Below, one piece after another: positions 10,881 through 22,496 of a stretch of 64,000 nucleotides of DNA. The position numbers were made by a program, and so were the translations under genes. The DNA lies in assembly GCA_028023455.1 (NCBI GenBank), contig JAQFVV010000017.1, forward strand, positions 1,422,501 through 1,486,500, in the 5' to 3' direction. The DNA is from Epiperipatus broadwayi. Its lineage: Eukaryota; Onychophora; Udeonychophora; Euonychophora; Peripatidae. The notes below the pieces were generated by a model. It was not told where the DNA came from and searched no databases. It saw only the letters and a program-made list of their open reading frames with translations. The stretch's first letter is position 1, and each line of letters begins with the position of its first letter.

Positions 10881-11265
10881 TAAAACAGGCAAAACTCACT
10901 CTACATATTGCCATACACAGCAAGCTAGAGTAATCAATGGATGCCAGAAGGCTTGTACATAAAATCCGCATCTAGTGACTACTCATCCAATATCCCCAGA
11001 CTAGTTTCTGGCTTGTGGCCTTTGTCAGTGAGGGGCCTTGGATCTGAGAGCACTCCAAGGCTACTCACTGACAAAGGCCACAAGCCAGAAACTAGTCTGG
11101 GGATATTGGATGAGTAGGCACTAGATGGGGATTTTATGCACAAGCCTTCTGGCATCCATTGATTACTCTAGCTTGCTGTGTGTGGAAATATGTATAGTGA
11201 GTTTTGCCTGTTTTAAAACAGTTATACACAAGCATAAAAAGTGGTGGTCATGTGATGTTTATTGG
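10881..11265. mobile_element. Family B palindromic element with 12-bp target duplication
   Basis: A 340-bp near-perfect palindrome (10881-11220, centre near 11050) plus a 45-bp tail ending GATGTTTATTGG. It is flanked by CTTTGTCAGCTT (10869-10880) and CTTTGTGAGCTT (11266-11277). The other LTR has the single empty site CTTTGCCAGCTT (4354-4365). Both arms contain CTGACAA, a hairpin and GAAACTAGTC, so the hammerhead-like core has G8 changed to A in both arms. The target duplication shows integration as a discrete unit. Confidence 0.85.
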
Positions 11266-13487
11266 CTTTGTGAGCTTGAAGCAATTATTTCAACCTTATT
11301 AAGATGCTCAAACTAAATGATCATCCATCAGAATACATAACCATAAAAACAATAATGCAGGGATATTAAAACATGCTGATCATCATCAATGTATTGGCCA
11401 TTATAAACTTACTGTTTAGTAGAGATTAAATTAAAATAAAATGTAGTGCATAGACTTTAAAGTATATACTCTTTATGCCAATCCAGGACAACTATCATCA
11501 TCATCATAAACTATATGTCCATACACTAAATATATATGCTCCTTATTCTATATAGTTGTTATGCATGAAAAAATGCTCAGGAGGCAAGAAATCTATAATT
11601 TATTACTGTGAGCAAGAGGGAAATAAATAAATAAATTAGCTTATTATAAATGACCTTAAACAAATCATGGTCTTCCCCTATTTATAAATAACTGGTTTTA
11701 TTGGGATCATCAAAAAAACTAAATCCTAGAATATCAACTGTTGTGACATAAGGTTAAACACACTGCATTTCATGAAACAGAATTTGGATAGAATAAAGTA
11801 ATTAAGACTAGAAAAAATATTTTTAAAACAATTATTTAATATCTAATTAATAACAACAATAAAAAATCACATGAAAATATAACATTTCAAATACCAATTT
11901 CATCAAATAAATACATTTTTATAAAAATTAGATTAATCAACCAATTAATTTTTATTCATGTATTAACTTTAAATTCATTAGGTTCTTTCTTTAAAAATTT
12001 TAAGTATACATGTTCAGAATCAAAGATAACAATCTTTGATTCAGTATAGCAAGATTAAAAAAATGTAACTTTACAACAGATTTTTTCTTTTAAAACTATT
12101 TCACCATTTGTAATAGAAATTTGACTGGGATTTTAAAAAAATCTAACAATTTGGAATATTTTAACTTAGTGAAGTATTTACTAGTATCAATTCTTATACA
12201 ACCGCAAAAAAACATTACATTTATGAAACAAAAAAAAAACAAATTTTCTATTAATAAAAATCATATATAATAACACAGCACAGGTACATCCACTTTTTCT
12301 TTTAAAATATATATGTTCTACAATGATATCAACAAATAAAAAATCCTTCTCCTTTTTTCTTTTCAAAAACTTTATTTTTTATCTCAATACTGAACATATA
12401 TATATATATATATAATGTGTACACAATAAAAAATAATACCTCTAGTCACAGCTTTAGTGTTAATGGAATCCTTTCCAGTTGCAATTTCCAGTTTCTTTTC
12501 AATTGAGCTTCTCCTTGAAGGCTTCTTAGACATGTGCCTAGTTAAGGTGTCCTTTTCCTGGTCTGTATCAATTTCAGGTAAATAAAAATAGTAAATTTTG
12601 TCTATTGGGTTTTTTTGACTTTCCAGGTAAGACTGACACAGACAGAAACTCATCTGACTACATTAGGGTGAAACTTTTCTCTACATTTTTATCCCAGTGA
12701 AAGTAGGTTAGATGGAGGAAGATGATGCCTAGCTTTTAGCTGAATCTAGCACATGGTTTTCATGATACAAATCATTTTTCAGGCTAAACTCATAATATGC
12801 TAAAAAACTTCTCTTATTTTCTTCAATAGTGTGGTAAAAACTTCTGTTTTTTTCTTCTTTAGCAGCTGCTTTAAAACTTCCCTGCTTTCTCTTCAACAGC
12901 TAAGTTAGAAATTATTTCTTCTACTGTTTTTTTCAGCAGCAGGATTAAGATTTGACTCCTCTCTCTTCAACAGTAAAGTTAGCAATACCCTCTCCAGACA
13001 CTTGGGTATAGTCACTAATTCACACTCCCACATAAATATTTTTCTAGAACAATTTTGCCCATAAGCCAATCACAATCTGTCTCTTAAATGATAATTTTCA
13101 TGGCAACCAATTAGATAAAATTTCATTAAATACAATTGTTCAGCCAATTTTCTCTTAATTATGACAGTCAAAAACTTAAAATTAACATAAAATTCTTGTC
13201 ATTATAAACCAAATCTTCTTGCAAAAAAAACAACAACAATAAGATAATCAGTTAATTGCACTGATTTGATTTTTCTTTTTCATTAAATAACGATAAAGAA
13301 AAAAACAATTCTGATTAATTAAATATAAAATTTACAAAGGTATTAAAGTCTTATTTTGTTCTTCTCTCTCTTTTCTTTCTCTTTTTTTAAAAAAAACAAC
13401 AACTCTTAAATATATTTAATGCCTTACAATTCCCATACTGTCATATTGGAACTTAAAAAAATATTGAGTTAAATAAAGGTCCATTAA

Positions 13488-14183
13488 CCTTTTGACAGAA
13501 AGATTCGTGTAAAAATGAGGCGGCTTCAAGTTGCTCTAATTCAGTCAGTTTTGGTACTACCGATAAGATTTAGCGCTTTTTTGTAGGTTTTAAAAAGTTC
13601 CGTAAGATGCTGCCCTTTCTTGAATTATTTTACAAGTAAAAAATCAATAAAACTGTCAAATAGGTCTGACAAAAGAAAAATAACACCTCCTCTTGAATCT
13701 GATTGGCTGTTAAATTTTGACAACAAAAGAAAATGGCTGTCAAGAACTAAAGAGTTACAATTTCTTTTTGTATCATTTCGAAAATGATAAACGAATGTTT
13801 TAAACCATTTTAAAAGTACTTTTTGATAAAATATGCTGAAAATATGATAAAAATATGTTAAAAATAAAATTATTTTAGAAAAATAGTTAAGACTTTAGCA
13901 TCGTAAATTGGGGGAAAAATAAATTACATCAGCAGAGTTTTTGATTGGTGAGTAAATTTTCATTTTAAATTTCCCGCTATCAAATATTTTTATTAATTAT
14001 AAATAAAAATTTATTTTTGAAAAAACTTTCGTTCACTTAATTAATATACTTTTTACAAACGAAACTAAAGTGAATATAAAATTAAAAGATGAATTATTTT
14101 GACACTTGAAATTGTGGAGTTTGTGAATTGACCAATAAAAAGTTTACACTTATATCTCACTCAGCCAATAAAATAATCAGCGG
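13488..14183. mobile_element. 696-bp insertion flanked by TTAA (piggyBac-like, non-autonomous?)
   Basis: In this LTR copy CCATTAA is followed by 696 bp and a second TTAA (13484-13487 and 14184-14187); the other LTR has one TTAA there (6767-6770). The insert starts CCTTTTGACAG and, reversed, its other end starts CCGCTGATT, so the terminal repeat is short. TTAA duplication is the hallmark of piggyBac transposases. No ORF is seen inside; it contains several ATTGGCTG/CCAAT boxes. Confidence 0.55.
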
Positions 14184-14328
14184 TTAACAACATAGTTATA
14201 AAAAATTAAATATTATTTCACCCATTAATTAGTTAAATTTCATTTTTTATATATTCAAACCTGAGGAGTATGCTGCCAACTATCTAATTATTTATTTTTT
14301 AGTGCAGCTATGTAGCCACCTGGTTACA

Positions 14329-14825
14329 ATATATAACCTTATTGCATTTGAATAATGTTTGTATGACTACATACATATATTAATGATAATGTTTAGTTTT
14401 TGTACAACCTATTTTTTGTAGTTATGGAGAAAGCACATCACCAAACAACAATGGCACAAATAATCATTGAAGATATCTATAACTGGTATTTATATGTTCC
14501 TTTTCTTCAATAGAAGGTCCTGTTAAAATAAAGACTTCATATTTCTTACATTCAAACTTTGATTTGTTAAACATTGCTTCAAATAACATACCATTGACAT
14601 AAGTACGTTTTATATAATTTATTAAATTTAACTGAATATTAGCAAAAAAAAAAAGTAACAAACCAAAATAACCCAATCCTATCAATGAAATTTTTATAAT
14701 GAAATAAAATTGTGTATATCTTTGAGTGTGTTAGTTTATAAGTATGAACCCCATTTGCTTTATATAAAATGTAATAATAGTAAATTTTACATACAAAATT
14801 GTAATCTCATTCTTATTTAGGAAAT
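14329..14825. other. Unassigned AT-rich stretch
   Basis: No ORF, repeat family or RNA gene recognised. Confidence 0.5.
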
Positions 14826-15050
14826 GCCATTCAGTTTGGCACAGTTGGTAGAGTTTCCAACTTGGTTTCAGAAGGTCCCAGAATCGATCCTGAAACTTGT
14901 AGTTCTGGTGCTAAAATATTTTGTGAACTCCCAAGAAATAAAAAGAAATGCCTTTTTAACCTGTGTGGTTTGGTGCTGTTGTAAAGTTCTGTCATTAGAT
15001 GCAGTGTAGTTCATGATTACACTGTATTTAGAACAAATATTGTAACTTCC
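14826..15050 (+). repeat. Decayed tRNA-derived SINE (second family)
   Basis: GGCACAGTTGGTAGAG resembles a tRNA A box and, about 35 nt on, AATCGATCCTG resembles a B box; a non-tRNA body follows. It is too decayed to name the parent tRNA. Similar weak tRNA-like sequence occurs near 45614 and 59345. Confidence 0.4.
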
Positions 15051-15059
15051 CATAGTTGC

Positions 15060-15430
15060 AATACAGAGACTTCAGATGACTCAAATAAGTATGGAAAGAT
15101 GCATGTTGGGAGTAACAAAAAGAAATCGAAAACACAATATATGGATAAGAGAAAAAACAGGTGTTACTGACCTCATTGAAAAAATTAAAAGACTGAAGTG
15201 TAGTTGGGTTGGACATATTGCTAAAGAGATGATAATATATGGACAATTGAAATCTTAAACTGGATTCCAAGAGATCGTAAAAGACCTAGAAAGAGACTAC
15301 ATATGAGATGGATGAATGAAATAAGAAAGTGTGCAAGGGTGATATAGAGACGCTAAAGGTCGGAGAAGATGGATTGAATTTGGAGAGACCTTCATTCTGC
15401 AGTGGATTAATAATGGTTGATGATGAGTTA
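15060..15430 (+). pseudogene. RTE-type LINE 3' end (RT C-terminus)
   Basis: The plus strand encodes MERCMLGVTKRNRKHNIWIR, then KRLKCSWVGHIA, and after a frameshift DRKRPRKRLHMRWMNEIRKC and RRWIEFGETFILQWINNG. This series (mutation-tolerant RxMLG, WxGHIAR, RPRxRPxxRWxxxI, LQWxxxG) is the usual C-terminal end of RTE-like reverse transcriptases in invertebrates. Two frameshifts and a stop break it. It ends near GATGATGAG, a typical RTE 3' tail. Confidence 0.75.
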
Positions 15431-16540
15431 CAATTTTAATGTTTGTCTTGTTATGATGTATATAAACTAAACCAATAATTTTTTAAAAATCTTTTTAACT
15501 TTCCATCCATACTATATGTAGAAAAAAATCATTTCATGAATCTACTGTTAAAAAAAATATTTTACAAAATTTGAAACAATTTTGTTTCCATTTTAAATGG
15601 GAAAAAATAATCATAAAATAAAATCACTTGATCTTGTTTATAAATTCAGAATTTTAAAATATAGTGATTGCTTTTATCATTATTCAAAGATAATAATCAT
15701 ATTTTATGAACGATTAATTATATTTCTGATAATTTTGTTTATTAATTAATTAGATCTGAAAATATTTTATTTCATCATTAATTTAACCAGTGAACTGACT
15801 GCCAATTAAGATTATGTTCCAATGTTTGGTACTGAAGTTGTCCCCTCTCCCAATTTATTAATGGCAAAACAAATAATTAAAAAAGATGCCAAAAGTTGTT
15901 TTATCCCTCTTCCGAAAATTCAGATTTTAATTATGATTCTATTTCATAGAAAATTAAATAATACAAGCATGAAATTAAATTAAAGATTTTTCAATGGAAA
16001 GCAGTCTTTACTGTGCATGAATAGTATTTTCTTTGAAAAACTAATTTTATTTATAGCCTAATTTCTTCATTTATATTAGTCATCTTTTTGAAAAACTAAG
16101 ATTTCTTCATTTATAAGTATGTTGTGTTTACATTGAGGTTTTATTTTCTTATAACAGTAAATTATTTGAATGAATTACTTATAAATTTACATGATGTCAA
16201 ATCAATATTGCTACATAAAAATGCTTTATTATTATTATTTTTAAATTGAAATTCAATTTTTAATATTTTGAAGAGCATCTAGGTTAGCTGAATATATGTT
16301 TTACAAGAATTCATTTTCAATTTACAAACCCTTTTTATTAGTAATACACTTTTTTTTACTTCTGAACAAATATAAATTTTTCTAATTATCTATTTATTTT
16401 TATTTAATATACTTTTTAATTTGCAAAGATGATAACTGAGATTTCAGATGACTTAGTTTTTTTTTAAATTTATACACTTTTAATAGAAATTTTTAAGGAG
16501 TAGAAACATAACAAGGAGTATATTAATAATTTTTATTAAT
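15431..16540. other. Unassigned AT-rich DNA
   Basis: AT-rich single-copy-looking sequence without ORFs or recognisable repeats. Homopolymer T and A runs only. Confidence 0.5.
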
Positions 16541-17130
16541 CATTGATTAGACTAAAGATTATCCACTTAATGAATATTTCTGTAGTGTAATTTTCATTAC
16601 ACCACTCTCACACAAGGTAGAAACTAGTTTCTATAGGCTTTTAATACCTTGCAGAGGGATGTAATCACAAACACATGACCAAAGACTGTTGAAAAAGATG
16701 TATGAGCCCTAAGATACACATTATGTGTTGAAATAGCACTCGCCATTTGACCAGGATTACAATCTCACAAATATCTTTATGATTTTTCAATATATAAACA
16801 TAGATAACCGATTACTACAGTTTAATCATTGGTGTCAAATTTACAACTCACAATTTTAATGCAAACCACTTAATGGAAGTATAGTAATAATTTTATTAGT
16901 TGTTCATTAGATTAGAGATTTTCCACTTAATGAATAATATTTCTGTAATGACATTTTCATTACACTGATCTGACACAAGGGAGAAACTGCTTTCCATCTG
17001 CTTTTGACACTTTGTAGAGGGGTGTAATCATATATGTATAATCAAAGACATGCAAAAAAGTTGTATGATTCCCAAGATATGTATTTTGTGCTAAATTAGC
17101 ACTCATCAGTTGGCCCAGACTACAATAATA
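16541..17130 (-). repeat. Family A tandem pair
   Basis: Two diverged units in direct orientation, about 361 bp apart (CCACTTAATGAATA at 16562 and 16923; hammerhead-like segment at 16711-16755 and 17081-17113). In the second the minus strand has CTGATGA and a perfect GTGCT/AGCAC hairpin but AAAAT instead of GAAAT. The first is further decayed. Confidence 0.6.
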
Positions 17131-17630
17131 AAGAGTAATTTTTGTTTATTAAAAAAAAAAAAAAAGAGACACAAGGAAATGGCTCAATGACTAAAGTATA
17201 TTCATCTTTATGTTTTATAACCAGGTTAGTTTCAATCATATGTATGCATGAAAAAAGGAATAAATAATAGTAAATCCAGAGTCATTATGTTTTCATTAGG
17301 TTAATTAAAGAATGACAAGTACTCCTTTCATATTTCAATTATTGGCATGATACTCTTAGAATATTTTATGACTAATATTGCCATAAGCATATATTGCAAA
17401 TCAAGCACATATCATATACAGTATATAAAATTTGCTATTTAAATAATGGTAATCAAGCTAGACAGATGACTATCTTTTTTATTATCAATCCAATTATTGA
17501 AATCATTATTAATATTGCATTTTAAATAGTCATCATCATCACCATTGACACCACTACCAGCCAAAAACAATTATATTTCTGTAACCCCCTCTCATGATCA
17601 CTATTTCTAATGTTTGCTCTTAATTGTTAT
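17131..17630. other. Unassigned stretch
   Basis: Contains a poly-A run (about 17150-17165) followed by a weak tRNA-like A box (GGCTCAATGACTAAAG), perhaps a decayed SINE. Nothing else is recognised. Confidence 0.35.
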
Positions 17631-17870
17631 TAAAACAGGCAAAACTCTCTATACATATTGCTACTCAGTCTAAGTGAGGGTTGCACTACATCCTAAAATC
17701 TAGGTGCAGTGCTCTCAGATCCAAGGCTCCTCACTGACGAAGGCCACAAGCTAGAAACTAGTCTGGGAATATTGGATGGGAATTTTATGCACAAGACTTC
17801 TGGAATCCATTGATTTCTCTGGCTTGCACTGAGTGGCAACACATATAGAGAGTTTTGCCTGTTCTAATAA
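17631..17870 (+). repeat. Family B repeat with intact hammerhead core
   Basis: Ends are inverted: AAAACAGGCAAAACTCTCTA at left and AGAGAGTTTTGCCTGTT at right. The core is CTGACGA (17734-17740), A-GGC-CACAA-GCT-A, GAAACTAGTCTGG. All invariant bases are intact, with N7 = C. Stem II is 3 bp and its first position is an A-A mismatch. Confidence 0.7.
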
Positions 17871-19147
17871 CCCCCTCTCATCAACTATATTCAACTACAA
17901 ATAAAACTGTATCAAGGTGTAACATTTGATATCATTTGATCATTATTAGCAGGTGGCATTTCCTCTTTAAATCTGTTACATATTGACTGCCCAACATGAA
18001 GTTGTATGTTTTGACTAATTTCTTCAACAATATCTCATCCATACAAATATGTATTTTATGGAAACATTAAAAATAGCTTCAGAGTAATTGGTATGATGTC
18101 ACAGATCCATATTCCTAAAAAACTCTCAATAATTTATAATTAATGAATCACTATTATATTTAAATCATAAGTGTACCCAGCCTATTGACAGGTCATTGTT
18201 TTTGTAATAACCTTTATGATTGGTTGCTTTAACAAATTTCTGTTATGCGTGGTATTAATGTGAAGTCACTAACTATGTGATATCAAACTAAATGACTTCA
18301 AATATACATTACCCAAAACTAAATGTACATATGGAACTGCAGCATCTATTTTCCCTACACTAAATATCACATCTCAAACATGAATTTATATAATGTAATC
18401 ACATTTTCTTCATGATTTAAACACTATACTTATTCAGTTCTGTACTGTAGTTAAAAGCACATGTACTGATTTTTTTTTCTGAACATTTTTTCCTACAAAA
18501 AGTTTTATTCCATGTCTTTTGTAAAAGGATATATTTATTTAGAATCCAGAAATGTATCAGTTATTTTTAATTGGTTTCTTTAACAATTTTTTTTTTTGCT
18601 TTGCAGAATTCCTTGCTGGCAACCTACAGAAAGAATTACTTCCTCTGCATAAAATGCTTCACAAAAAAAGTAGACTTTTAATGGTGGAATCAATAATTAT
18701 TTTTTTCATTGAAAAATACACCCTCTAACAAAGAAATGTTTAACTTGAATATCATGTGACAGCATTACAGACAAACATTTAGGGATTTTATATATAAAAT
18801 ACTGTTTGAGTGTTTCTACCAGATCCTGTAGCTTTCCATTTTTGAGATTACAAAACCTCTTCATGGTGGATATATTTGTCCATATTATTTAGATTTATAT
18901 GGAGATAAATGCTTATAGTTAGATGTAGTCACTTGAATTCATGTATTATTATTTAGAAAATATCATAGTAGACTGGTAGACTCTGGGACTCATGGGTCAT
19001 GGCTCAAATCTATCATTTCTCGTGCCCAGAATTCCCAAGCAAGAAACTAACTATTAGATCATTCAATACATAATCAAAACTACTTCACTTATTTAAAATG
19101 TTATCATTATTGTATGTAAAGTAAACAAAAAAATTCAAAGGAAGACA
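17871..19147. other. Unassigned stretch with a possible splice acceptor
   Basis: No repeat family recognised. A strong pyrimidine tract and TTTGCAG at about 18585-18606 precede a short open frame (FLAGNLQKELLPLHKMLHKK) on the plus strand, but no donor follows and nothing else supports a gene. A weak tRNA-like stretch lies near 18970-19030. Confidence 0.3.
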
Positions 19148-19284
19148 ATCAGCTAGTAATTTTTTTTTTCTCATGTGTCATAGCATCAGCTCAGAAGTAA
19201 CCCGCTAACCTGGGACAACTGCTTGTAAAACTGCTGTTACTGACCTCTCGACCACCAATACTTGGCATTAATCAGCTAGTAATT
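19148..19284 (-). repeat. tRNA-Gly-derived SINE with 14-bp target duplication
   Basis: ATCAGCTAGTAATT is present at 19148-19161 and 19271-19284. Between them, on the minus strand, lie a diverged tRNA-like head, a short TGCTATGACACATGAG tail and poly-A. Same family as 22095, 40788, 49169 and 51651. Confidence 0.8.
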
Positions 19285-19419
19285 AACATAGGATTAAACA
19301 ATTAACTTCAATTTTGACTTAGTAAAAGATTTTTAATGGATTGGATTTTTTAAATGCAAATTCCATATTCATTTCTGATAAGTAAGAGAAGGATACTATG
19401 TATGGGAAACACAAATGTG

Positions 19420-19800
19420 AATAACTCCATAGGTGTTTATTTAATTAAAAAAATCAGACATTAATCTTTAACTGAGATTTAAAGTTTATGTCTGGACTAG
19501 AGACAATCTCTACTTTAATTAATGATTTTTGATGATCATTACTGTATTTAACTGACGTGGATGCTGTCAAAGTTGTGGGTGGAGTGAGTTTGACACTTGT
19601 AAATCAAAATGTAAGAATTTACTATTGATAAATATTCTTCATATAATAGAGATATATATGACAGATGGTGACCTGGGCTAACAGATGAGTGCCGATTCAG
19701 CATGAAATGCATCTTGGGAGTCTTTTATTGTATCTATATTCATAAGATTTTAAAAAAATGTGTGGAAGTGTGAAAGTTATTTAATATATTGATTAAAAAA
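19420..19800 (+). repeat. Family A repeat, solo copy
   Basis: Shares AATCAGACATTAATCTTTAA, AGAGATATATATGACAGATG and GAAATGCATCTTGGG with the dimer at 38080-38700. The hammerhead-like part (19680-19718) reads CAGATGA (U4 changed to A), GTGCCG/CAGCAT hairpin and GAAATGCATC. Confidence 0.7.
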
Positions 19801-20311
19801 AAGAGATGAATGTATTCATTGCAATTTTATTATTTAAATTTATTTGATTGATGATTTGATATTGTTCGATCACATGACAGATTATCGTTAGTTTACTATC
19901 ATTATTTTGATAAGCTATATTTCTGTCAGTCCGCTTTCCTCTCCTTTTTGCTCTTTAATCTAAATATCATATATCATAATGTTTGCTAATGTTGGCTATA
20001 ATTCATTTTTTGAGAGAATGTTTTTTTTTTTACTTTTTTTTTTTTCATTGTTAAAAAGAAAATATAAATAAATGCATTAATTGAACAAAATTAAAATGTC
20101 ATGAACAATTAATGAAACAAATAAGTATTTCTTTTAAAAATATATATTTTATTCTGCCAGTTTCCAAATTTTAAAAATGACTAATAAATACATTTTAAAA
20201 TCAAGAGAACGAGACATATAATTTTGAGGATTAGAAGTGCCATGAAATCAACACAATTTATTAATGTTTGATGTTTTGTTATTTTAACCCATTGTCATTA
20301 AAAATACTTAC

Positions 20312-20357
20312 GGATCTAAAAATAGTTTTACCAAGTCGCATTTTCTTTTATCTTTTT
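20312..20357 (-). CDS. Candidate small host exon
   Basis: A 46-nt minus-strand segment lies between TTGTTTTTAG and a perfect GTAAGT donor. Only one frame is open: KDKRKCDLVKLFLD, beginning with two bases of a split codon. It overlaps no repeat. The phase does not join directly to 45259-45316, so another exon would be needed between them. Weak evidence on its own. Confidence 0.3.
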
Positions 20358-20896
20358 CTAAAAACAATAATATGAAGAAAGCTAATTTATTAATAAATAT
20401 ATATCATATGGTACATTGTTTGAAAAATCAAGTATGGATAGAGAGACACGAAGGATAAATTCAGTTGGCCGGAGTGATATTTTTCGGGGTGTTCTTATAC
20501 CACTTGTTAGTGTTTTTGAATGTTTCAATAATTAGAATAGCTTGTATAAACATTACAGAATCAATAAAATAAGTAAGGTATTTAAAAACCAAACAGCTAT
20601 GAACCAATCTGCATTCATTAGTTACATTTCAAATCAAAAGTTCTTAATATACTGCCTAAAAATAATGTGAAGCGTATAATTACAGCTATTTTTACAAGTA
20701 AAAATGATTGCGAATAAGAAAGAACTAGCTACATAGCTATAGATGCTTAAATTTTGAGATTTATTTAACACCATGTTTTTCAACCTTTTTATCTCACAAC
20801 ACGCTTCACCCTACAATTAAACTTCTGCAGTACACTTAAATTATGAAGAAAAAAAGAGTTAAAAAAGGTTTTATGATTTATTTACTTACTCAATGT

Positions 20897-21062
20897 AAAA
20901 ATTTTAATATTTGCGTTAATATTAGAAATACACACACTCTTATATAATTCGGAAAGCAAAATTACTGTATATATAAATCAAATCAAACCCAATCATTAAA
21001 TGATAAAATTTGTTGGTTCTTCTGTGTATTTCTAATATTAACGCAAATATTAAAATTTTTTA
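20897..21062. repeat. Inverted repeat inside the hAT relic
   Basis: Arms AATATTTGCGTTAATATTAG and its reverse complement, about 40 bp each, separated by about 85 bp. It looks like a small insertion with terminal inverted repeats. Confidence 0.65.
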
Positions 21063-21229
21063 CATATAGTATTGTCTAACACACATTTGAACGTTATATA
21101 TATTACTCAAACAAAACAGTTTATTATAATTTGTACTAAAAAGATAATAATTAAAATTCTTTAAAAAAACGTACATTTATTTATTTTTCTGTTTAACATT
21201 AATGAGATATATGTGAGCTTGACATTTTT

Positions 21230-21391
21230 TTAGAATACATTTTTGCAAAGTCGAATTTGGGACAGGCACACTCTTAAATCTTCTCCCAAAGATTCTAATG
21301 GTGACCGTTTTTTGTTTTTAATATTGTTCATTGAAGAAAAACTTGCATCTCATAAATATGAAGCTGAGAATGGAAGAAATAGTTCTATTCC
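21230..21391 (-). pseudogene. hAT transposase C-terminal dimerisation region
   Basis: One minus-strand frame reads GIELFLPFSASYL, a stop, DASFSSMNNIKNKKRSPLES and LGEDLRVCLSQIRLCKN. This matches the hAT C-terminal signature (LL-F-S-YLCE-FS-M--IK-K-R--L---LR--LS-I). In-frame TGA replaces the usual Cys/Glu position after Tyr-Leu, so the gene is dead. Upstream domains are not recognisable. Confidence 0.7.
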
Positions 21392-21460
21392 TTTTTTGTA
21401 ATATTTGAAAATTCACTCATAAGGGATGAAACATATTACTATAAAGTGCTGAAAACTTTG

Positions 21461-21722
21461 AAATTATTCAAACGGAAGTCAATCTCCGATAATCCGTTAT
21501 TTCTTAAATATTATAAATCTCCACACACGCTCCCGCTGGTAAGAGATTAATTGAATAACTTAAGTTTAGGGCGTAAAATCTATATACACAAACTTTTACA
21601 GAACATGCTTAAATCAGGGCTTCATTCTATTGTGTGCCTGATGTTAAATAAAGTATGTGAAGATTTATAATATTTAAGAATTAGCGCATTATCGGAGATT
21701 GACTTTCATTTGAATAATTTCT
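21461..21722. repeat. MITE-like inverted repeat
   Basis: Arms AGTCAATCTCCGATAAT and ATTATCGGAGATTGACT (with flanking homology, about 60 bp each) around about 140 bp. A related short unit with CGCATTATCGGAGTTCGACT is nested in the pogo-like element at 50480-50580, so it is a dispersed family. Confidence 0.65.
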
Positions 21723-22082
21723 TAAGAGATAACCCAAATGACGTAATATCTGTTGTCAAATATTTTAATGTGAATCCTCTATCATTATCTATTTCTGTTA
21801 ATTCTTTCTTTTTTTTAGTATTTGAATTTGCTGACGTATATACACTTACAGAGATTTCTCACCCAATCCAGAGATATTATGTCAAGTTAGGTGCAGAAAA
21901 ATATTTTTCAAAATTTGTATACAATAAATCTGAAGTTGTTAAAATTTGTTCAATAAGATTTTTATTCAGTTTACACCTTTTCACTACTTCAACCATTCCT
22001 ACTGCATTTTCTCACTTTTTTTTTATGAAGAAATAAATGTATTTAAGAAAAGAAGCCAAATGCACATAAGTTAAATTATTAG

Positions 22083-22207
22083 AAAAAAAGAATAACGTTA
22101 TTAGCCGAGAGGTCAGCGCAGATGCCTTGCAAGCAAGCAGTTGGTTGCAGACGATTGTTGCGGGTTCGCCTCCCGGCCGATGCTATGACATATGAAAAAA
22201 AAGAATA
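22083..22207 (+). repeat. tRNA-Gly-derived SINE with target duplication
   Basis: AAAAAAAGAATA duplicates flank 22095-22195. The body has a decayed tRNA head, GGGTTCGCCTCCCGGCC (B box and T arm), and the family tail GATGCTATGACATATG with poly-A. Confidence 0.75.
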
Positions 22208-22496
22208 TGGTGCAACTCAAATTGATTTTTAAAATGAGATCTATTATGCTTTCATTTCAATGACTATTGTGAAGGTTGTATTTACTTCAATTCTTATAGT
22301 CTTCATGACATCTGATTGGCTGTCACATAAGCGTTCTTAAAGTGCATGTGAGAAGGTTTCAGCCTTTCACTTTAATTTCAATTCTTATTTGAAAAAGCCA
22401 CATTTAAAAAAAGACTCTTAAAAATCTTCATACTTTTCGATGGATTTGTAATTTTTTTTAAAGATATGTTTATGTGATATAAACAGTAACACCCAC

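Larger units (their letters stand above)
10552..14328 (-). mobile_element. 5' LTR of the LTR retrotransposon, with two nested insertions
   Basis: Same sequence as 4031-6899. Minus strand begins TGTAACCAGGTGGCTACAT and ends ATAATGTTATA before the TGGTGACCC. Removing the family B insert (10881-11265) and the TTAA insert (13488-14183) leaves about 2.7 kb, matching the other LTR. A minus-strand frame around 12430-12653 reads KKPSRRSSIEKKLEIATG and is partly conserved in the other LTR with frameshifts; it may be a leader exon ending at AGAG/GTATTATT, which is speculative. Confidence 0.6.
20774..21420 (-). mobile_element. hAT transposon relic, 3' portion
   Basis: Contains the transposase C-terminal coding relic (21230-21391) and, downstream on the minus strand, an end-like sequence whose plus strand reads GTTTTTCAACCTTTTTATC (near 20775), typical of hAT termini. 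The 5' end is not identified. Confidence 0.55.

Noticed and set aside
18585-18720. Plus-strand acceptor (TTTGCAG) followed by FLAGNLQKELLPLHKMLHKK
   Set aside because: The pyrimidine tract is good, but there is no donor, no polyadenylation signal close by, and the conflicting orientation relative to the stronger minus-strand exons makes a chance match likelier.
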